Positions 34,681 through 44,453 of a stretch of 64,000 nucleotides of DNA are shown here, piece by piece (positions within the stretch are counted from its first letter, which is position 1; each line of letters begins with the position of its first letter). A model generated the notes under the pieces. The model made no database searches, was not told where the DNA came from, and was given only the letters and a program-made list of their open reading frames with translations. This DNA comes from an uncultured Bacteroidota bacterium. Its GTDB lineage: Bacteria; Bacteroidota; Bacteroidia; Chitinophagales; Chitinophagaceae. The position numbers were made by a program, and so were the translations under genes. The stretch lies in assembly GCA_903819975.1 (NCBI GenBank), contig CAIJFI010000008.1:124001-188000 (forward strand). The letters run 5' to 3'.

Positions 34681-34711
34681 AAGTCCTTAGTGGTTTTTTC
34701 ACTAAGGACTT
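34681..34711 (-). terminator. Terminator after alaS
   Basis: Perfect 12-bp arms AAGTCCTTAGTG (34681-34692) and CACTAAGGACTT (34700-34711) with a 7-base loop; T-rich sequence follows on the minus strand. Confidence 0.8.
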
Positions 34712-34754
34712 GATTTTCAATTATTTGTTTATATAAATGGTGGAATTATCCCTT

Positions 34755-37448
34755 TTAAAGCATTGCCTCAACTACTTCAATTACTTTATTTAATTGGGTA
34801 GCGTCCTGCCCACCAGCCGATGCTAATGTTTTTTGACCACCACCACCACCTTTAATAAATGGTGCAATTTTCTCTTTAATAATTTGAGGAGCCTGCCAAC
34901 CTTTTTCTTGCACTAAGCTTTCACTTATAGATAAAACAACAACTGCTTTTCCGTCAATTGCATTTACTAATACAATGACAGCTTTGCTTTGGGTTGCACT
35001 TAATAATTGAGCAAGCTTTTTAAGATTGTCTGCACTATTTAATGCTACTTGAGCCCCTAAAAATGCAGTTCCGTTTTTATCAACAAACTTACTTGCGTAA
35101 TCATCTACTAAGCTATTTACTAATTGCGCTTCCTTGCTTTCTAATTTTTTATTTAATTCCTTTTGGCTAGTTTGTAAATCTGAGATGGTGTCATTTAAAA
35201 TAGCTACAGTTGAATGCTCATTCCATTCTGGAGCCTTAAATACAAGCGATAATTTTTCGGCAATACTTGTACATGCTTCTGTTAACTGTATAATTTGCTT
35301 GTGTAATTTTTCGTTTACTTCAGTTGTATATCTGTTAGCTGCTTCTCCTACAACTGCTTCTATTCTTCTTACACCAGCTGCTACCGATGATTCCGCTTTT
35401 AATATAAAATGCTCTATTTCTCCAGTATGCCCAACATGAGTACCACCGCATAACTCAATAGAATAAGCAGGGTCCATTACAACTACACGAACTTTGTCAC
35501 CATATTTTTCGCCGAACAATGCCATTGCACCTAATGCAATTGCTTCGTCCTTACTCATTTCTTTAATAACTACAGGAACATTTTCTTTAATCTTATCATT
35601 CACCATTTGCTCAACAGCTGCAATTTCTGCATCAGTCATTTTTGCAAAATGTGAAAAGTCAAAACGTAATTGTTCTGCATTTACCAAACTTCCTTTTTGT
35701 GCCACATGATTTCCTAAAACATTCCTAAGTGCTGCATGTAATAAGTGAGTGGCAGAATGATGTACGGTTGTATTTTTTCTTTGTGTGGCGTCAACGGTTG
35801 CTTTAACCGAACTTCCAATATTTGTCGGTAAAGTATCTGTAAAGTGAATAAATAAATTATTCTCTTTTTTGGTATCTGTTACTTCTAATTTAGTACCGTC
35901 TTCAAATTCAAAAATACCTTTATCACCAACCTGACCTCCACTTTCAGCGTAAAAAGGAGTAGTTGCTAATACCCACTGATAAGCTTCTTTTCCTTTTGCT
36001 TTTACGTTTCGGTATTTAACAATTTTAGTATCCGCAAAGGTATCTGTATAACCAGTGAATTTTGTTTCTTCGTCAGTACCTACCTGAATCCAGTCGCCAG
36101 TATCAATGGCTGTAGCAGCGCGGCTTCGATCCTTTTGTTGTTGCATTTCCTTCTCAAATCCAGCTTCGTCTACATTTAATCCGTGCTCGCTTGCAATTAA
36201 TCTTGTTAAGTCTACTGGGAAACCGAATGTATCAAATAATTCAAAAACCAATTTCCCTTCTATAGTTTGACCTTTTGTATGTGTCGTTGTGATATCGTCA
36301 ATTCTTTTTAATCCTTTTTCTAAAGTTCTTAAAAATCCTTCCTCTTCTTCCTTAACTACTTTGCTTACAAATTCTAATTGTCCATTTAATTCAGGGAAAA
36401 CATTTTCAAATTGTTTAGCTAATAATGGCATTAACTGATGAAGCAATGGTTGCTTATAATCCAAGTAAGAATAGTAATACCTAACAGCTCTTCTTAAAAT
36501 TCTTCTTATTACATAACCAGCACCAGTATTTGCTGGTAATTGACCGTCTGCAATAGTAAATGCAATGGCGCGAATATGATCGGCAATAACTCTAAATGCA
36601 ACAGCTTGTTTGCTATCACTAAAATCATAGGTTTGACCTGTGATTTTAGCTACTTCTTGGATGGTTCCAGTAAACACATCGGTATCGTAATTACTTGTTT
36701 TATTTTGTATCACGCGCACCAATCTTTCAAAACCCATTCCTGTGTCCACATGCTTATTAGGCAAGGCTTCTAGGCTTCCGTCTTTTTTACGATTGTATTG
36801 AATAAATACATTATTCCAAATTTCAATTACTTGAGGATGGTCTTTATTTACTAAATCTCTTCCCGGAATTTGAGCTATTTCTGATTCAGGTCGCATGTCA
36901 ACATGCACTTCACTACAAGGTCCACAAGGTCCAGTGTCACCCATCTCCCAGAAATTATCTTTCTTATTTCCGAATATAATTTTTTCATCAGGCACCCATT
37001 TTTTCCACTCTTTTAATGCTTCACTTGATTGTGGTAAATTCTCGGCAGGGTCTCCCTCAAATACAGTTACATATAATCTATCTGGATTAATTTTATAAAC
37101 CTTAGTCAATAATTCCCAACTCCATTCAATTGCTTCACCTTTGAAATAATCGCCAAAGCTCCAGTTGCCCAACATCTCAAACATGGTATGATGGTAAGTG
37201 TCAACACCAACTTCTTCCAAGTCATTATGCTTTCCACTTACACGTAAACATTTTTGTGTATCTGCGATTCTAGAATGTGCCGGTGTTTGATTGCCTAAAA
37301 AATAATCTTTAAACTGATTCATGCCCGCATTTGTAAAAAGTAGGGTTGGGTCATTCTTTACAACAATAGGTGCCGATGGTACTATGGCATGCCCCTTAGA
37401 TGCAAAAAAATCTAAAAACTGTTGTCTTATTTCTGAACTCTTCATCAT
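34755..37448 (-). CDS. alaS: Alanyl-tRNA synthetase
   Basis: Charges tRNA-Ala. The 897-residue class II enzyme has the catalytic core at the N-terminus (SSEIRQQFLDFFASKGH, motif 1 LLFTNAGMNQFKDYF), the tRNA-recognition domain, and the editing domain with the zinc motif HSATHLLHAAL and later ELCGGTHV. The C-terminal DHHA1/oligomerisation domain is present (GGGGGQKTLASAGG). Length is normal. Two ATG codons in a row allow a start at 37448 or 37445. A minus-strand -7 motif lies at 37511-37518, leaving a leader of roughly 55 bases. Confidence 0.96.
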   Translation of the reverse strand: MMKSSEIRQQFLDFFASKGHAIVPSAPIVVKNDPTLLFTNAGMNQFKDYFLGNQTPAHSRIADTQKCLRVSGKHNDLEEVGVDTYHHTMFEMLGNWSFGDYFKGEAIEWSWELLTKVYKINPDRLYVTVFEGDPAENLPQSSEALKEWKKWVPDEKIIFGNKKDNFWEMGDTGPCGPCSEVHVDMRPESEIAQIPGRDLVNKDHPQVIEIWNNVFIQYNRKKDGSLEALPNKHVDTGMGFERLVRVIQNKTSNYDTDVFTGTIQEVAKITGQTYDFSDSKQAVAFRVIADHIRAIAFTIADGQLPANTGAGYVIRRILRRAVRYYYSYLDYKQPLLHQLMPLLAKQFENVFPELNGQLEFVSKVVKEEEEGFLRTLEKGLKRIDDITTTHTKGQTIEGKLVFELFDTFGFPVDLTRLIASEHGLNVDEAGFEKEMQQQKDRSRAATAIDTGDWIQVGTDEETKFTGYTDTFADTKIVKYRNVKAKGKEAYQWVLATTPFYAESGGQVGDKGIFEFEDGTKLEVTDTKKENNLFIHFTDTLPTNIGSSVKATVDATQRKNTTVHHSATHLLHAALRNVLGNHVAQKGSLVNAEQLRFDFSHFAKMTDAEIAAVEQMVNDKIKENVPVVIKEMSKDEAIALGAMALFGEKYGDKVRVVVMDPAYSIELCGGTHVGHTGEIEHFILKAESSVAAGVRRIEAVVGEAANRYTTEVNEKLHKQIIQLTEACTSIAEKLSLVFKAPEWNEHSTVAILNDTISDLQTSQKELNKKLESKEAQLVNSLVDDYASKFVDKNGTAFLGAQVALNSADNLKKLAQLLSATQSKAVIVLVNAIDGKAVVVLSISESLVQEKGWQAPQIIKEKIAPFIKGGGGGQKTLASAGGQDATQLNKVIEVVEAML

Positions 37449-37483
37449 GTGACTATATTTTAGGCGTTGTTCTCCTTAAAAGC

Positions 37484-37491
37484 TATATTTG
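37484..37491 (+). promoter_or_regulatory. -7 promoter element for the M23 peptidase gene
   Basis: TATATTTG, exact TAnnTTTG, 49 bases before the ATG at 37541. It sits on the alaS side of the alaS promoter, so the two promoters face each other. Confidence 0.45.
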
Positions 37492-37510
37492 TAAGGTTTT
37501 TTAAGGTCCC

Positions 37511-37518
37511 CAAAGGTA
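37511..37518 (-). promoter_or_regulatory. -7 promoter element for alaS
   Basis: TACCTTTG on the minus strand, exact TAnnTTTG, 62 bases before the alaS ATG. It overlaps the predicted start of the divergent M23 transcript. Confidence 0.45.
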
Positions 37519-37540
37519 AGAAACTAGAGCCGCTTTTCAA

Positions 37541-38512
37541 ATGAAGAAAATTAAATACTTCTTTAATACACATACCCTGCGATTTGAAAAAATCGAAGTG
37601 CCTCTTAGGGTCCGATTGTTACAGTTATTTGCTTTCATAATAGCCTCTATTGTAACTGGTATTATCATCGTTATCTTAATTTTTCAGTATATAGATTCCC
37701 CTAAAGAAAAGTTGTTACGTCAACAAAATGAGTCATATAGGGAGGGTTATACAGTTTTGCAGGATCGCGTGAAGCAGTTAGAGCTTCAAATGTCCGAATT
37801 AGAGAACAGGGACAATGACGTTTATAGATCAATTTTTGAAGCAGATCCTATTCCAGATAGCGCTCGTGTGAAAGAAATGGAAGCTAAAAAAGAAGTTCGT
37901 TTAATTCAAAATGCTACTAATTCTGAATTGATTAAAAATATGATTGGGCAATTGAATAATTTAAGTTTAAGAATGGCCTATCAGACAACTTCCTTTGTGG
38001 AAATCACTAATATGGTGAAGAATAAAGAAAAATTATTGAAATCTATTCCAGCTATTCAACCAGTTAGTAATAAAAATCTAAATAGAATTGGAGGAAGTTT
38101 TGGATATCGTATTGATCCTGTATATAAAGATTTTCGTTTTCATCAAGGTTTAGACTTCACCGCACCTTCGGGAACACCAATTTATGCTACAGCCGACGGA
38201 GTAGTTCAAGCCGCTGGATTTAGTACAGATGGTTATGGAAATAAAGTGGTAATTAATCACGGATATGGTTACCAAACCTTGTATGGTCACATGGTAAAAA
38301 TAAAAGCTAAACAAGGTCAATCTATAAAACGCGGTGAGGTGATTGGATACATTGGTAGTACTGGTAAAAGTACTGGACCCCACTGTCACTATGAAGTAAT
38401 TAAAAGAGGAGTCAAAGTAGATCCTGTCTATTATTTTTATAATGACCTTACACCTGCTCAATTTGATCGTTTATTAAAAGCAGCTGCTAATAACAAACAA
38501 AGTTTAGACTAA
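37541..38512 (+). CDS. M23-family peptidoglycan endopeptidase, membrane-anchored
   Basis: A 323-residue protein with a short cytoplasmic head, one transmembrane helix (residues about 28-50), a coiled coil (about 55-165) and a C-terminal LytM/M23 domain. The zinc site is complete: HQGLDF (His and Asp), then GYQTLYGHM and PHCHYEV (His-x-His). It should cut peptide cross-links in the periplasm, or activate amidases like EnvC if inactive, although the intact ligands favour a true peptidase. It is divergent from alaS with possibly overlapping 5' ends. Confidence 0.92.
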   Translation: MKKIKYFFNTHTLRFEKIEVPLRVRLLQLFAFIIASIVTGIIIVILIFQYIDSPKEKLLRQQNESYREGYTVLQDRVKQLELQMSELENRDNDVYRSIFEADPIPDSARVKEMEAKKEVRLIQNATNSELIKNMIGQLNNLSLRMAYQTTSFVEITNMVKNKEKLLKSIPAIQPVSNKNLNRIGGSFGYRIDPVYKDFRFHQGLDFTAPSGTPIYATADGVVQAAGFSTDGYGNKVVINHGYGYQTLYGHMVKIKAKQGQSIKRGEVIGYIGSTGKSTGPHCHYEVIKRGVKVDPVYYFYNDLTPAQFDRLLKAAANNKQSLD

Positions 38513-38526
38513 TCCTTTTGGGATGA

Positions 38527-38949
38527 CTAGCTACTATGATCGGATATTATTTTCCATCCGTCTTTTGTTTTTCTAAACACCAATGTGAATACCCCATTTA
38601 CATCACCAACGGTTCTTGATAAATACCATTTCCCAATTACAAAATATAAGTCAGCACTTAAGGGCTTAATACTTACAATGTCAAAATGCAATTTGCCCAT
38701 ATGACTGGTGTCCGGGTAATTTTTCTTGTAATTAGCAAGTGTATTTTCATATCCATAATTAGGCCCAGATTGTCCAATAAATACGAGGCTATCACTATGT
38801 ATATAACCCGCCATAAAAGTGTTTAAATCGCCTTTATTCCAAGACTTGGTTTGATTGTCTAGGATGGTTTGTATCTGTTTTACGTCCTTGTTTTGTGCAA
38901 AGGAAAAATGAACCAATAAGATTGCTAGTAAAGTAAATTGTTTTTTCAT
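38527..38949 (-). CDS. Exported NTF2-like (SnoaL/DUF4440-type) protein
   Basis: A 140-residue protein with a signal peptide (to about FSFAQ, residue 18) followed by a single NTF2-like cone fold: IQTILDNQTKSWNKGDLNTFMAGY, then LYFVIGKWYLSRTVGDVNGVFTLVFRKTKDGWKIISDH. This fold appears in many unrelated small enzymes and binding proteins, so no reaction can be assigned. It is monocistronic and converges with the M23 gene across a 14-base gap. Confidence 0.82.
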   Translation of the reverse strand: MKKQFTLLAILLVHFSFAQNKDVKQIQTILDNQTKSWNKGDLNTFMAGYIHSDSLVFIGQSGPNYGYENTLANYKKNYPDTSHMGKLHFDIVSIKPLSADLYFVIGKWYLSRTVGDVNGVFTLVFRKTKDGWKIISDHSS

Positions 38950-39041
38950 AAACTATATTTTATCTGCATTATTAAATTAGGTATCGTACTTAATTAAGTC
39001 AAAAGTTAAGTTAAATAAATAAATCTCCCTAATTTGTGCCC

Positions 39042-39647
39042 ATGAGTTACAAGACGCATTTAAAGAAAGATGCAAAACTAGCACCCATATTAAAAGAAGA
39101 CACGCACGAACTTAAGCGTCGTAAAAACACACCTATTCGATTAATAGCAAGTATCATTAGTCAACAACTAAGTACCAAGGTGGCTAAAATCATATTTGAT
39201 CGCTTTTTGTCATTATATGAGGGTAAAGAACCTAGCTGTGCGCAAGTGTTAGCAACGGATCCAACTGTATTAAGAAGTATTGGCTTAAGCAATTCTAAGG
39301 TGGCGTATGTTCAAAATGTAGCACAGTTTTTTGTTGACCAAAAACTTACCGATAAGCAATTGTATGCCATGGAGCCCGAAGAAGTGATTGAGTTATTGAC
39401 TAAAATTAAAGGAGTAGGTAGGTGGACAGTGGAAATGCTTCTCATGTTTAGCTTAGGCCATGAAAACGTTTTTGCTGTAGATGATTTAGGTATACAGCAA
39501 GCTATGATTAGACTTTATAATATTAAGTATACTACCAAAAAGGAACTTCATATTAAAATGATTAAAAAGTCTATGACTTGGGCACCTTATAAAACCTTTG
39601 CATGTTTGCATTTATGGAAATGGAAAGATACTAAAGCGCCAGTGTAA
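39042..39647 (+). CDS. DNA-3-methyladenine glycosylase II-like (HhH-GPD family)
   Basis: Base-excision repair glycosylase of the AlkA/Mag1 type, 201 residues. The helix-hairpin-helix is IKGVGRWTVEMLLMF and the catalytic aspartate lies in ENVFAVDDLGIQQ, about 17 residues later. There are no iron-sulfur cysteines, which separates it from the Nth protein at 58.7 kb. It should remove alkylated purines. The ATG at 39042 is used; an in-frame GTG lies two codons upstream. It converges on ppc with an 18-base gap. Confidence 0.9.
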   Translation: MSYKTHLKKDAKLAPILKEDTHELKRRKNTPIRLIASIISQQLSTKVAKIIFDRFLSLYEGKEPSCAQVLATDPTVLRSIGLSNSKVAYVQNVAQFFVDQKLTDKQLYAMEPEEVIELLTKIKGVGRWTVEMLLMFSLGHENVFAVDDLGIQQAMIRLYNIKYTTKKELHIKMIKKSMTWAPYKTFACLHLWKWKDTKAPV

Positions 39648-39665
39648 TAATTAAGTGAATATTCT

Positions 39666-42257
39666 TTAAGCGGAATTTCGAGCAGCGTTAATGATACCAA
39701 ACATGGTTCTTGTTAAGAGTTTTTCGTAGGAAGCTTTTAATTGAGGATCAATACTTGACTCCTGTACTCTACATAAAGCATATTGCTGAACAGTTAGTAA
39801 TGGCAATACAATACGATCTCTTAATAAAATAGAATGCTTTGCTACTGTATCATTCTCCATTAAGCTCTTGGTATTGCTTAACTCTAGATACAATTGTGTT
39901 GTTAGTTTAAATTCTTCTTTTATTATATTCCAAATATCGCTGTATTCAGCATCGTTGTCAATGTATTTGGTAATAGCAAAACTAGACTTAACCATACTCA
40001 TCATACTATTGTCAACCAAGGTTTTAAAGAAACCTATATTATTAAATAAAGATTGTACTTCCTTCCACATGCCCTTTTCCTTTAACACTTGTAATGCGGT
40101 ACCAACACCGAAGAAGCCTGGCACATTTTGTTTTAATTGACTCCAACTACCCACAAAAGGGATGGCACGTAAGTCTTCAAACTTTAAGGTATTGCCAGCG
40201 CCTCTTTTTGCTGGACGGCTAGCGATATTACTTTTGCTATAATAATTTAAAGGACTAAATTTTTGCAAATAGGGAAGGAAAAGAGGATGTTCTTTTAATT
40301 GTTGGTATGATTGATAGCTAATACTTCCAAGTTCCTCAAGTACAATCCTATCTTGTTGTGATAATTGCAATTTGGTATCTGCAAATAACTCATGACTTAC
40401 ACCTGCACTTAATAATTGTTCTAAATTAAATTGAGATGAATTAATGGTTCCAAAATTAGATGTAATTGTTTGCCCTTGAATAGTTAATTGAATTTCCTCG
40501 TTTTCAATTTGATTGCCCATTGATGCATAAAACTGATGTGTTTTACCACCACCTCTACTTGGAGGTCCGCCACGTCCATCAAAAAACTTAACTATGACAT
40601 TATGCTTTCTAGAAATATTAGTTAATACTTCCTTGGATTTATAAATACTCCAGTTGGCTTGTAAGTAACCACCATCCTTGGTTCCGTCGCTAAAACCCAA
40701 CATAATTGGTTGTTGCATTTTGCGTTTAGCCAAATGTCCTGCGTATACTGGAAGATTATATAAGCGACTCATTATTTCCTCGGATGCTCCCAAATCGTCA
40801 ATTGTTTCAAACAAAGGAACAATGTCTACATTAGATAAATTTTCATCCCAACCACAAAGTCTAAACAATGCGTATAATTCCATTACGTTTACGTCCGTTT
40901 GGCAATTGCTAATTACATATCTATGACAACCTGAAATACCATTCATCTTTTGAACTTGAGTAATAGCGTAAATACTTTCTATAGTATCCTTGGTAATAGT
41001 CTCAGTAAAAATGGAAGGATCCACGGTATCTTTTAGCTGAATTAAACAAACAATCTGTTCGTCGGCATTTAATTGTGTGTAGTGCTCAGGCAAGTATTCT
41101 TTGCCAGTTGTTTCTTTAATTTTTTTATTGATATCTAATAATACCTGACGATGTATGCGGCTGTCTTGTCTAATATCTAAGGAAGCAAAATGAGTTCCAA
41201 AAATTCTCACTTTATTTAACAAGCTATCTAATCTTGATAAATGCAATGAATGGTACTCGTCTTTTATTTTTGTTCTAATTGTTGTTAGGCATTCAATTAT
41301 TTCCTCGACTGTAATGGGTTTACTTTGATCAGGTCTAAATACGTTTTCGTATAAACTTGCTTCCAATGAACTCAGTAATACATCTACACCTGCAAAAGTT
41401 AATTTCCTCTTAAGTTTTCTTACGTCTCTATAATAACAAACAATAATACTACTTCTTAATGCCTGTGCGACTTTGATCGTAGTAGCTGCATTTACAAATG
41501 GATTACCATCTCTGTCTCCGCCTGGCCAAAATCCTAATTCAATAAACGGATTATCGTTATCAAAATCATTATCAAACACATCATTTACTATGGTGTTATA
41601 AATATTACCAATAGAAGTATAAAATATGTTTTCTAAATACCACATTAAATTCAAGGCTTCGTCCGTAGGAGTAGGTTGCTTCTTGTTAAAGAATGGAGTT
41701 AATCCTAATTGTTGAATAAAATGATTAATAGTATTGTAGTCGTTCTTGGCAATAGCATCACCCATATCATGAATAATACCCAATACGTTAGAAGGATAAA
41801 ATTGAGTTGGATGGGCGGTAAGTACAATGCGTACTTTAAAATCTTTTAATTTATTTTTTAGCGCCTGCATCTTCCCAGTAAAAGAGGCTTCTCTTATAAG
41901 TGCTTTAATACTTCCAGAACCTTCCATGTCATTAACACTTGTAAAAGCAGCATCTTCAATTGCATCAAATAATACCACCTGTCTCTCCATGTATTGTACA
42001 TACTTAAACAAGTGATCTATTTTTTCTGTTTCACTATCAACTTCGGTTTGACGATTAAAAAAGTAATCAATAATTTCTACAGGAGATTTCCCTTTTGAAT
42101 AACCTTCTTCGCATGTTTGCAACATGATTGGCAATAAGGCCCCTACATTAGCAATCCCTGAATAGGGAAGTGCAGCGAACAGACTATTATATATAATGTA
42201 CTTATCGGATACATTACGTCTAAATTGTCCTGAATAATTATTGATTGAGCTTGCCAT
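39666..42257 (-). CDS. ppc: Phosphoenolpyruvate carboxylase
   Basis: Replenishes oxaloacetate from PEP and bicarbonate. The 863-residue enzyme carries the first catalytic histidine in VLTAHPTQFYP (the usual Glu after HPT is Gln), the second site in GFSDGTKDGGYLQANW, and the glycine loop FFDGRGGPPSRGGG. The C-terminal allosteric tail ends NAARNSA. It is somewhat shorter than the 880-residue enterobacterial form. The gene is monocistronic, with an exact -7 motif close upstream. Confidence 0.94.
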   Translation of the reverse strand: MASSINNYSGQFRRNVSDKYIIYNSLFAALPYSGIANVGALLPIMLQTCEEGYSKGKSPVEIIDYFFNRQTEVDSETEKIDHLFKYVQYMERQVVLFDAIEDAAFTSVNDMEGSGSIKALIREASFTGKMQALKNKLKDFKVRIVLTAHPTQFYPSNVLGIIHDMGDAIAKNDYNTINHFIQQLGLTPFFNKKQPTPTDEALNLMWYLENIFYTSIGNIYNTIVNDVFDNDFDNDNPFIELGFWPGGDRDGNPFVNAATTIKVAQALRSSIIVCYYRDVRKLKRKLTFAGVDVLLSSLEASLYENVFRPDQSKPITVEEIIECLTTIRTKIKDEYHSLHLSRLDSLLNKVRIFGTHFASLDIRQDSRIHRQVLLDINKKIKETTGKEYLPEHYTQLNADEQIVCLIQLKDTVDPSIFTETITKDTIESIYAITQVQKMNGISGCHRYVISNCQTDVNVMELYALFRLCGWDENLSNVDIVPLFETIDDLGASEEIMSRLYNLPVYAGHLAKRKMQQPIMLGFSDGTKDGGYLQANWSIYKSKEVLTNISRKHNVIVKFFDGRGGPPSRGGGKTHQFYASMGNQIENEEIQLTIQGQTITSNFGTINSSQFNLEQLLSAGVSHELFADTKLQLSQQDRIVLEELGSISYQSYQQLKEHPLFLPYLQKFSPLNYYSKSNIASRPAKRGAGNTLKFEDLRAIPFVGSWSQLKQNVPGFFGVGTALQVLKEKGMWKEVQSLFNNIGFFKTLVDNSMMSMVKSSFAITKYIDNDAEYSDIWNIIKEEFKLTTQLYLELSNTKSLMENDTVAKHSILLRDRIVLPLLTVQQYALCRVQESSIDPQLKASYEKLLTRTMFGIINAARNSA

Positions 42258-42278
42258 GATTGTAGACTAAAGATACTA

Positions 42279-42286
42279 CAAAATTA
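42279..42286 (-). promoter_or_regulatory. -7 promoter element for ppc
   Basis: TAATTTTG on the minus strand, exact TAnnTTTG, 21 bases upstream of the ATG at 42257. Confidence 0.5.
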
Positions 42287-42338
42287 CAGAAGCTGCTATG
42301 AAACCCTTGCCCCTATTGATTCCTAATGAATGTTTGTT

Positions 42339-43097
42339 TTAAATTGATAGACTAGGTAAGTAGGTAGGATACTGAATATCATGGTAAAATGCAAATGTCC
42401 ATTGTGCTTTAGTGCCTTGTTCCCACCAAAGTTGTCTCCATTCCATTGCAGCTTTTCCATCCATATCATACTTTGCAATGAACTTAGATTTCATTTGTTG
42501 AAGCTGAGGTGCTACGTCACCGCCAAAGAAAAATGTAGTACCCTCTTCTTTAACCCATGCAACCTGATGGTATAAACTGTGTCCAGCAGTTAATTTATAA
42601 TGTATCAAATTATCTATTATGCCTTCGTCTTCCGTAAGCCAAACCACGCCACTAAATTCTTCTAACATATCTACTTGCTCCGCCAAGTATGAAGGACTTG
42701 TTCCACTGATTGCTAATTCGTATTCCCTTTTTTGAACATAATATTTAGCATAAGGGAAACTAATAAATCGCTCTTGATAAGTGGGATGGATATAACTAAT
42801 TCCGCCTGCATGATCCTTATGTAAATGACTCATAAATACCTTTGTGACAGAAGATGGATCTATTCCATTTTTCATTAGGTTGTCATGTAATTGCAAAATG
42901 CCTGAATTAGTTAAATAGCCTAATCCTGTATCAAATAAAATAATATCATGCTCGGTAACGACTACAAAGGGTTGTATCTCTACTAGTAAACTTCCTTTGG
43001 GACGATGTTGTAAATTTTCGGTTGAGGTATCAAAAGGCACAAACACTTTGGTTTGATCAATAGTAAAACTGCCTTCGGATAAAGGGTAAATGCGCAT
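42339..43097 (-). CDS. MBL-fold metallohydrolase
   Basis: A 252-residue metallo-beta-lactamase-fold enzyme with the metal motif SHLHKDHAGG (H-x-H-x-D-H, near residue 93), a later His in TAGHSLYHQ, and GGDVAP carrying the bridging Asp. There is no signal peptide. It resembles AHL-lactonase/quorum-quenching-type and general MBL hydrolases; the substrate is unknown. It follows rodA by 9 bases and is the last gene of the elongation operon. Whether it has a cell-wall role is only suggested by that position. Confidence 0.87.
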   Translation of the reverse strand: MRIYPLSEGSFTIDQTKVFVPFDTSTENLQHRPKGSLLVEIQPFVVVTEHDIILFDTGLGYLTNSGILQLHDNLMKNGIDPSSVTKVFMSHLHKDHAGGISYIHPTYQERFISFPYAKYYVQKREYELAISGTSPSYLAEQVDMLEEFSGVVWLTEDEGIIDNLIHYKLTAGHSLYHQVAWVKEEGTTFFFGGDVAPQLQQMKSKFIAKYDMDGKAAMEWRQLWWEQGTKAQWTFAFYHDIQYPTYLPSLSI

Positions 43098-43106
43098 AAA
43101 ATTAAA

Positions 43107-44453
43107 TTAACGTAATACCATTTGTCTGTCTGCATCTAATCTTAATAAGATAAATACAAGTACTGTGAAAGTTAATAAGGATGACCCGCCATAACTTATA
43201 AGAGGTAGCGGAATTCCAACCACAGGAAAGAGTCCAATGGTCATGCTTATATTAACAGCAATATGAAAAAAGAAAATACCCACTACACTATATGCGTATA
43301 CCCTCGAGAAAGTACTTCTTTGTCTTTCGGCAATACGGATTAGTCTAAATAAGAAAAATAAATATAATCCTAAGAAAGTAGCTGTACCTACAAATCCAAA
43401 GGCTTCTCCCAATGAGGTGAATATAAAATCGGTATTCTGTTCAGGGACATATTTACCTCTTGTTTGCGTACCCTTTAAAAATCCTCTTCCTAGGAAACCG
43501 CCCGAACCAATGGCAATTTTACTTTGTTTAACATTATAATCATCTGGTTTCTTTCCGTGTGTTTTTCCCGAAGCTGAAGCCGATTTTTTATTTTGACCAC
43601 AATCATATTCTTTACCAACCATGCTATAGATACGAGTACTTTGATAGCACTCAAATACATTATTAAAGATATAAGGTACAGCATAACGAATAGTGCCAAA
43701 ACATACAGCCCAAATACCTATGATCACTATTATATTGTTTTTATTGCGTTTAAATCGCTTAATCATACTTAAAATGATTACAGCGGCTATAACAGTTAAT
43801 ATGATTGCCAAGATGGTTGGGTCTAATAATAAGGTTGCAATTACCAATATGGCAAAAGAAAGCACTACAATTAATATAACAGGAGGTAAACCTTCGCGAT
43901 ACATTGCAAATATAAATGCGCTATACACTAATGCTAAACCCATTTCGTGTTGCATTATTGAAAGTATGGCTGGTAGTGAAATCATGGCGCCAGCAATAAG
44001 ATGTGACTTTAACTTTGTAAAATCGGTATCTGGTTTGGATATGAATTTTGCCAAAATTAATGCTGTGAATATTTTACACAATTCTGCAGGTTGCAAATTA
44101 AATCCGCCTGCAATTGGTATCCAGCTTTTTGATCCATTAATATTTTTGCCAAGCACAAATGTGGCGAGCATTAAAACTATTCCTACGCCATAGGATATAT
44201 TTGCTAATGCTGTAAACACTTTGCTGTCCATTAATAAAATAAAGATGCCAACAAATCCACAAAATATAGCAAAGTAAATTTGTTTGCTATAACTATTCTT
44301 ACCGGCAATTAAGGAATTACTCCAGTTGCTATTAGGATTGTACTCCACCATAAATATGCATAAGATACCAATAGCTACCATTGCAAAATAAAGAATGATA
44401 ACAGCCAAATCGGTACCCTTAGAAAAATTATTTTGATTAGGTGTGTTTGACAT
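43107..44453 (-). CDS. rodA: Peptidoglycan polymerase RodA
   Basis: SEDS-family glycosyltransferase that polymerises lipid II during lateral growth, partnered by PBP2. 448 residues with about ten transmembrane helices; conserved blocks NGSKSWIPIAGGFNLQPAE and IAIGSGGFLGRGFLKGTQTRGKYVPEQNTDFIF, then VGIPLPLISYGGSS. The periplasmic stretch before IAIGSGG has an unusual Lys/Ser-rich insert (about residues 283-306). It overlaps the upstream mrdA gene by 17 bases. Confidence 0.94.
   Translation of the reverse strand: MSNTPNQNNFSKGTDLAVIILYFAMVAIGILCIFMVEYNPNSNWSNSLIAGKNSYSKQIYFAIFCGFVGIFILLMDSKVFTALANISYGVGIVLMLATFVLGKNINGSKSWIPIAGGFNLQPAELCKIFTALILAKFISKPDTDFTKLKSHLIAGAMISLPAILSIMQHEMGLALVYSAFIFAMYREGLPPVILIVVLSFAILVIATLLLDPTILAIILTVIAAVIILSMIKRFKRNKNNIIVIIGIWAVCFGTIRYAVPYIFNNVFECYQSTRIYSMVGKEYDCGQNKKSASASGKTHGKKPDDYNVKQSKIAIGSGGFLGRGFLKGTQTRGKYVPEQNTDFIFTSLGEAFGFVGTATFLGLYLFFLFRLIRIAERQRSTFSRVYAYSVVGIFFFHIAVNISMTIGLFPVVGIPLPLISYGGSSLLTFTVLVFILLRLDADRQMVLR

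Noticed and set aside
39666..42257. HPTQ instead of HPTE in Ppc as a sign of lost function
   Set aside because: All other active-site blocks are intact, and I recall this variant in Bacteroidota enzymes, so it is not treated as a defect.
43693..44193. 166-codon plus-strand ORF antisense to rodA
   Set aside because: Long but a shadow: it mirrors the hydrophobic codons of rodA and resembles no known protein.
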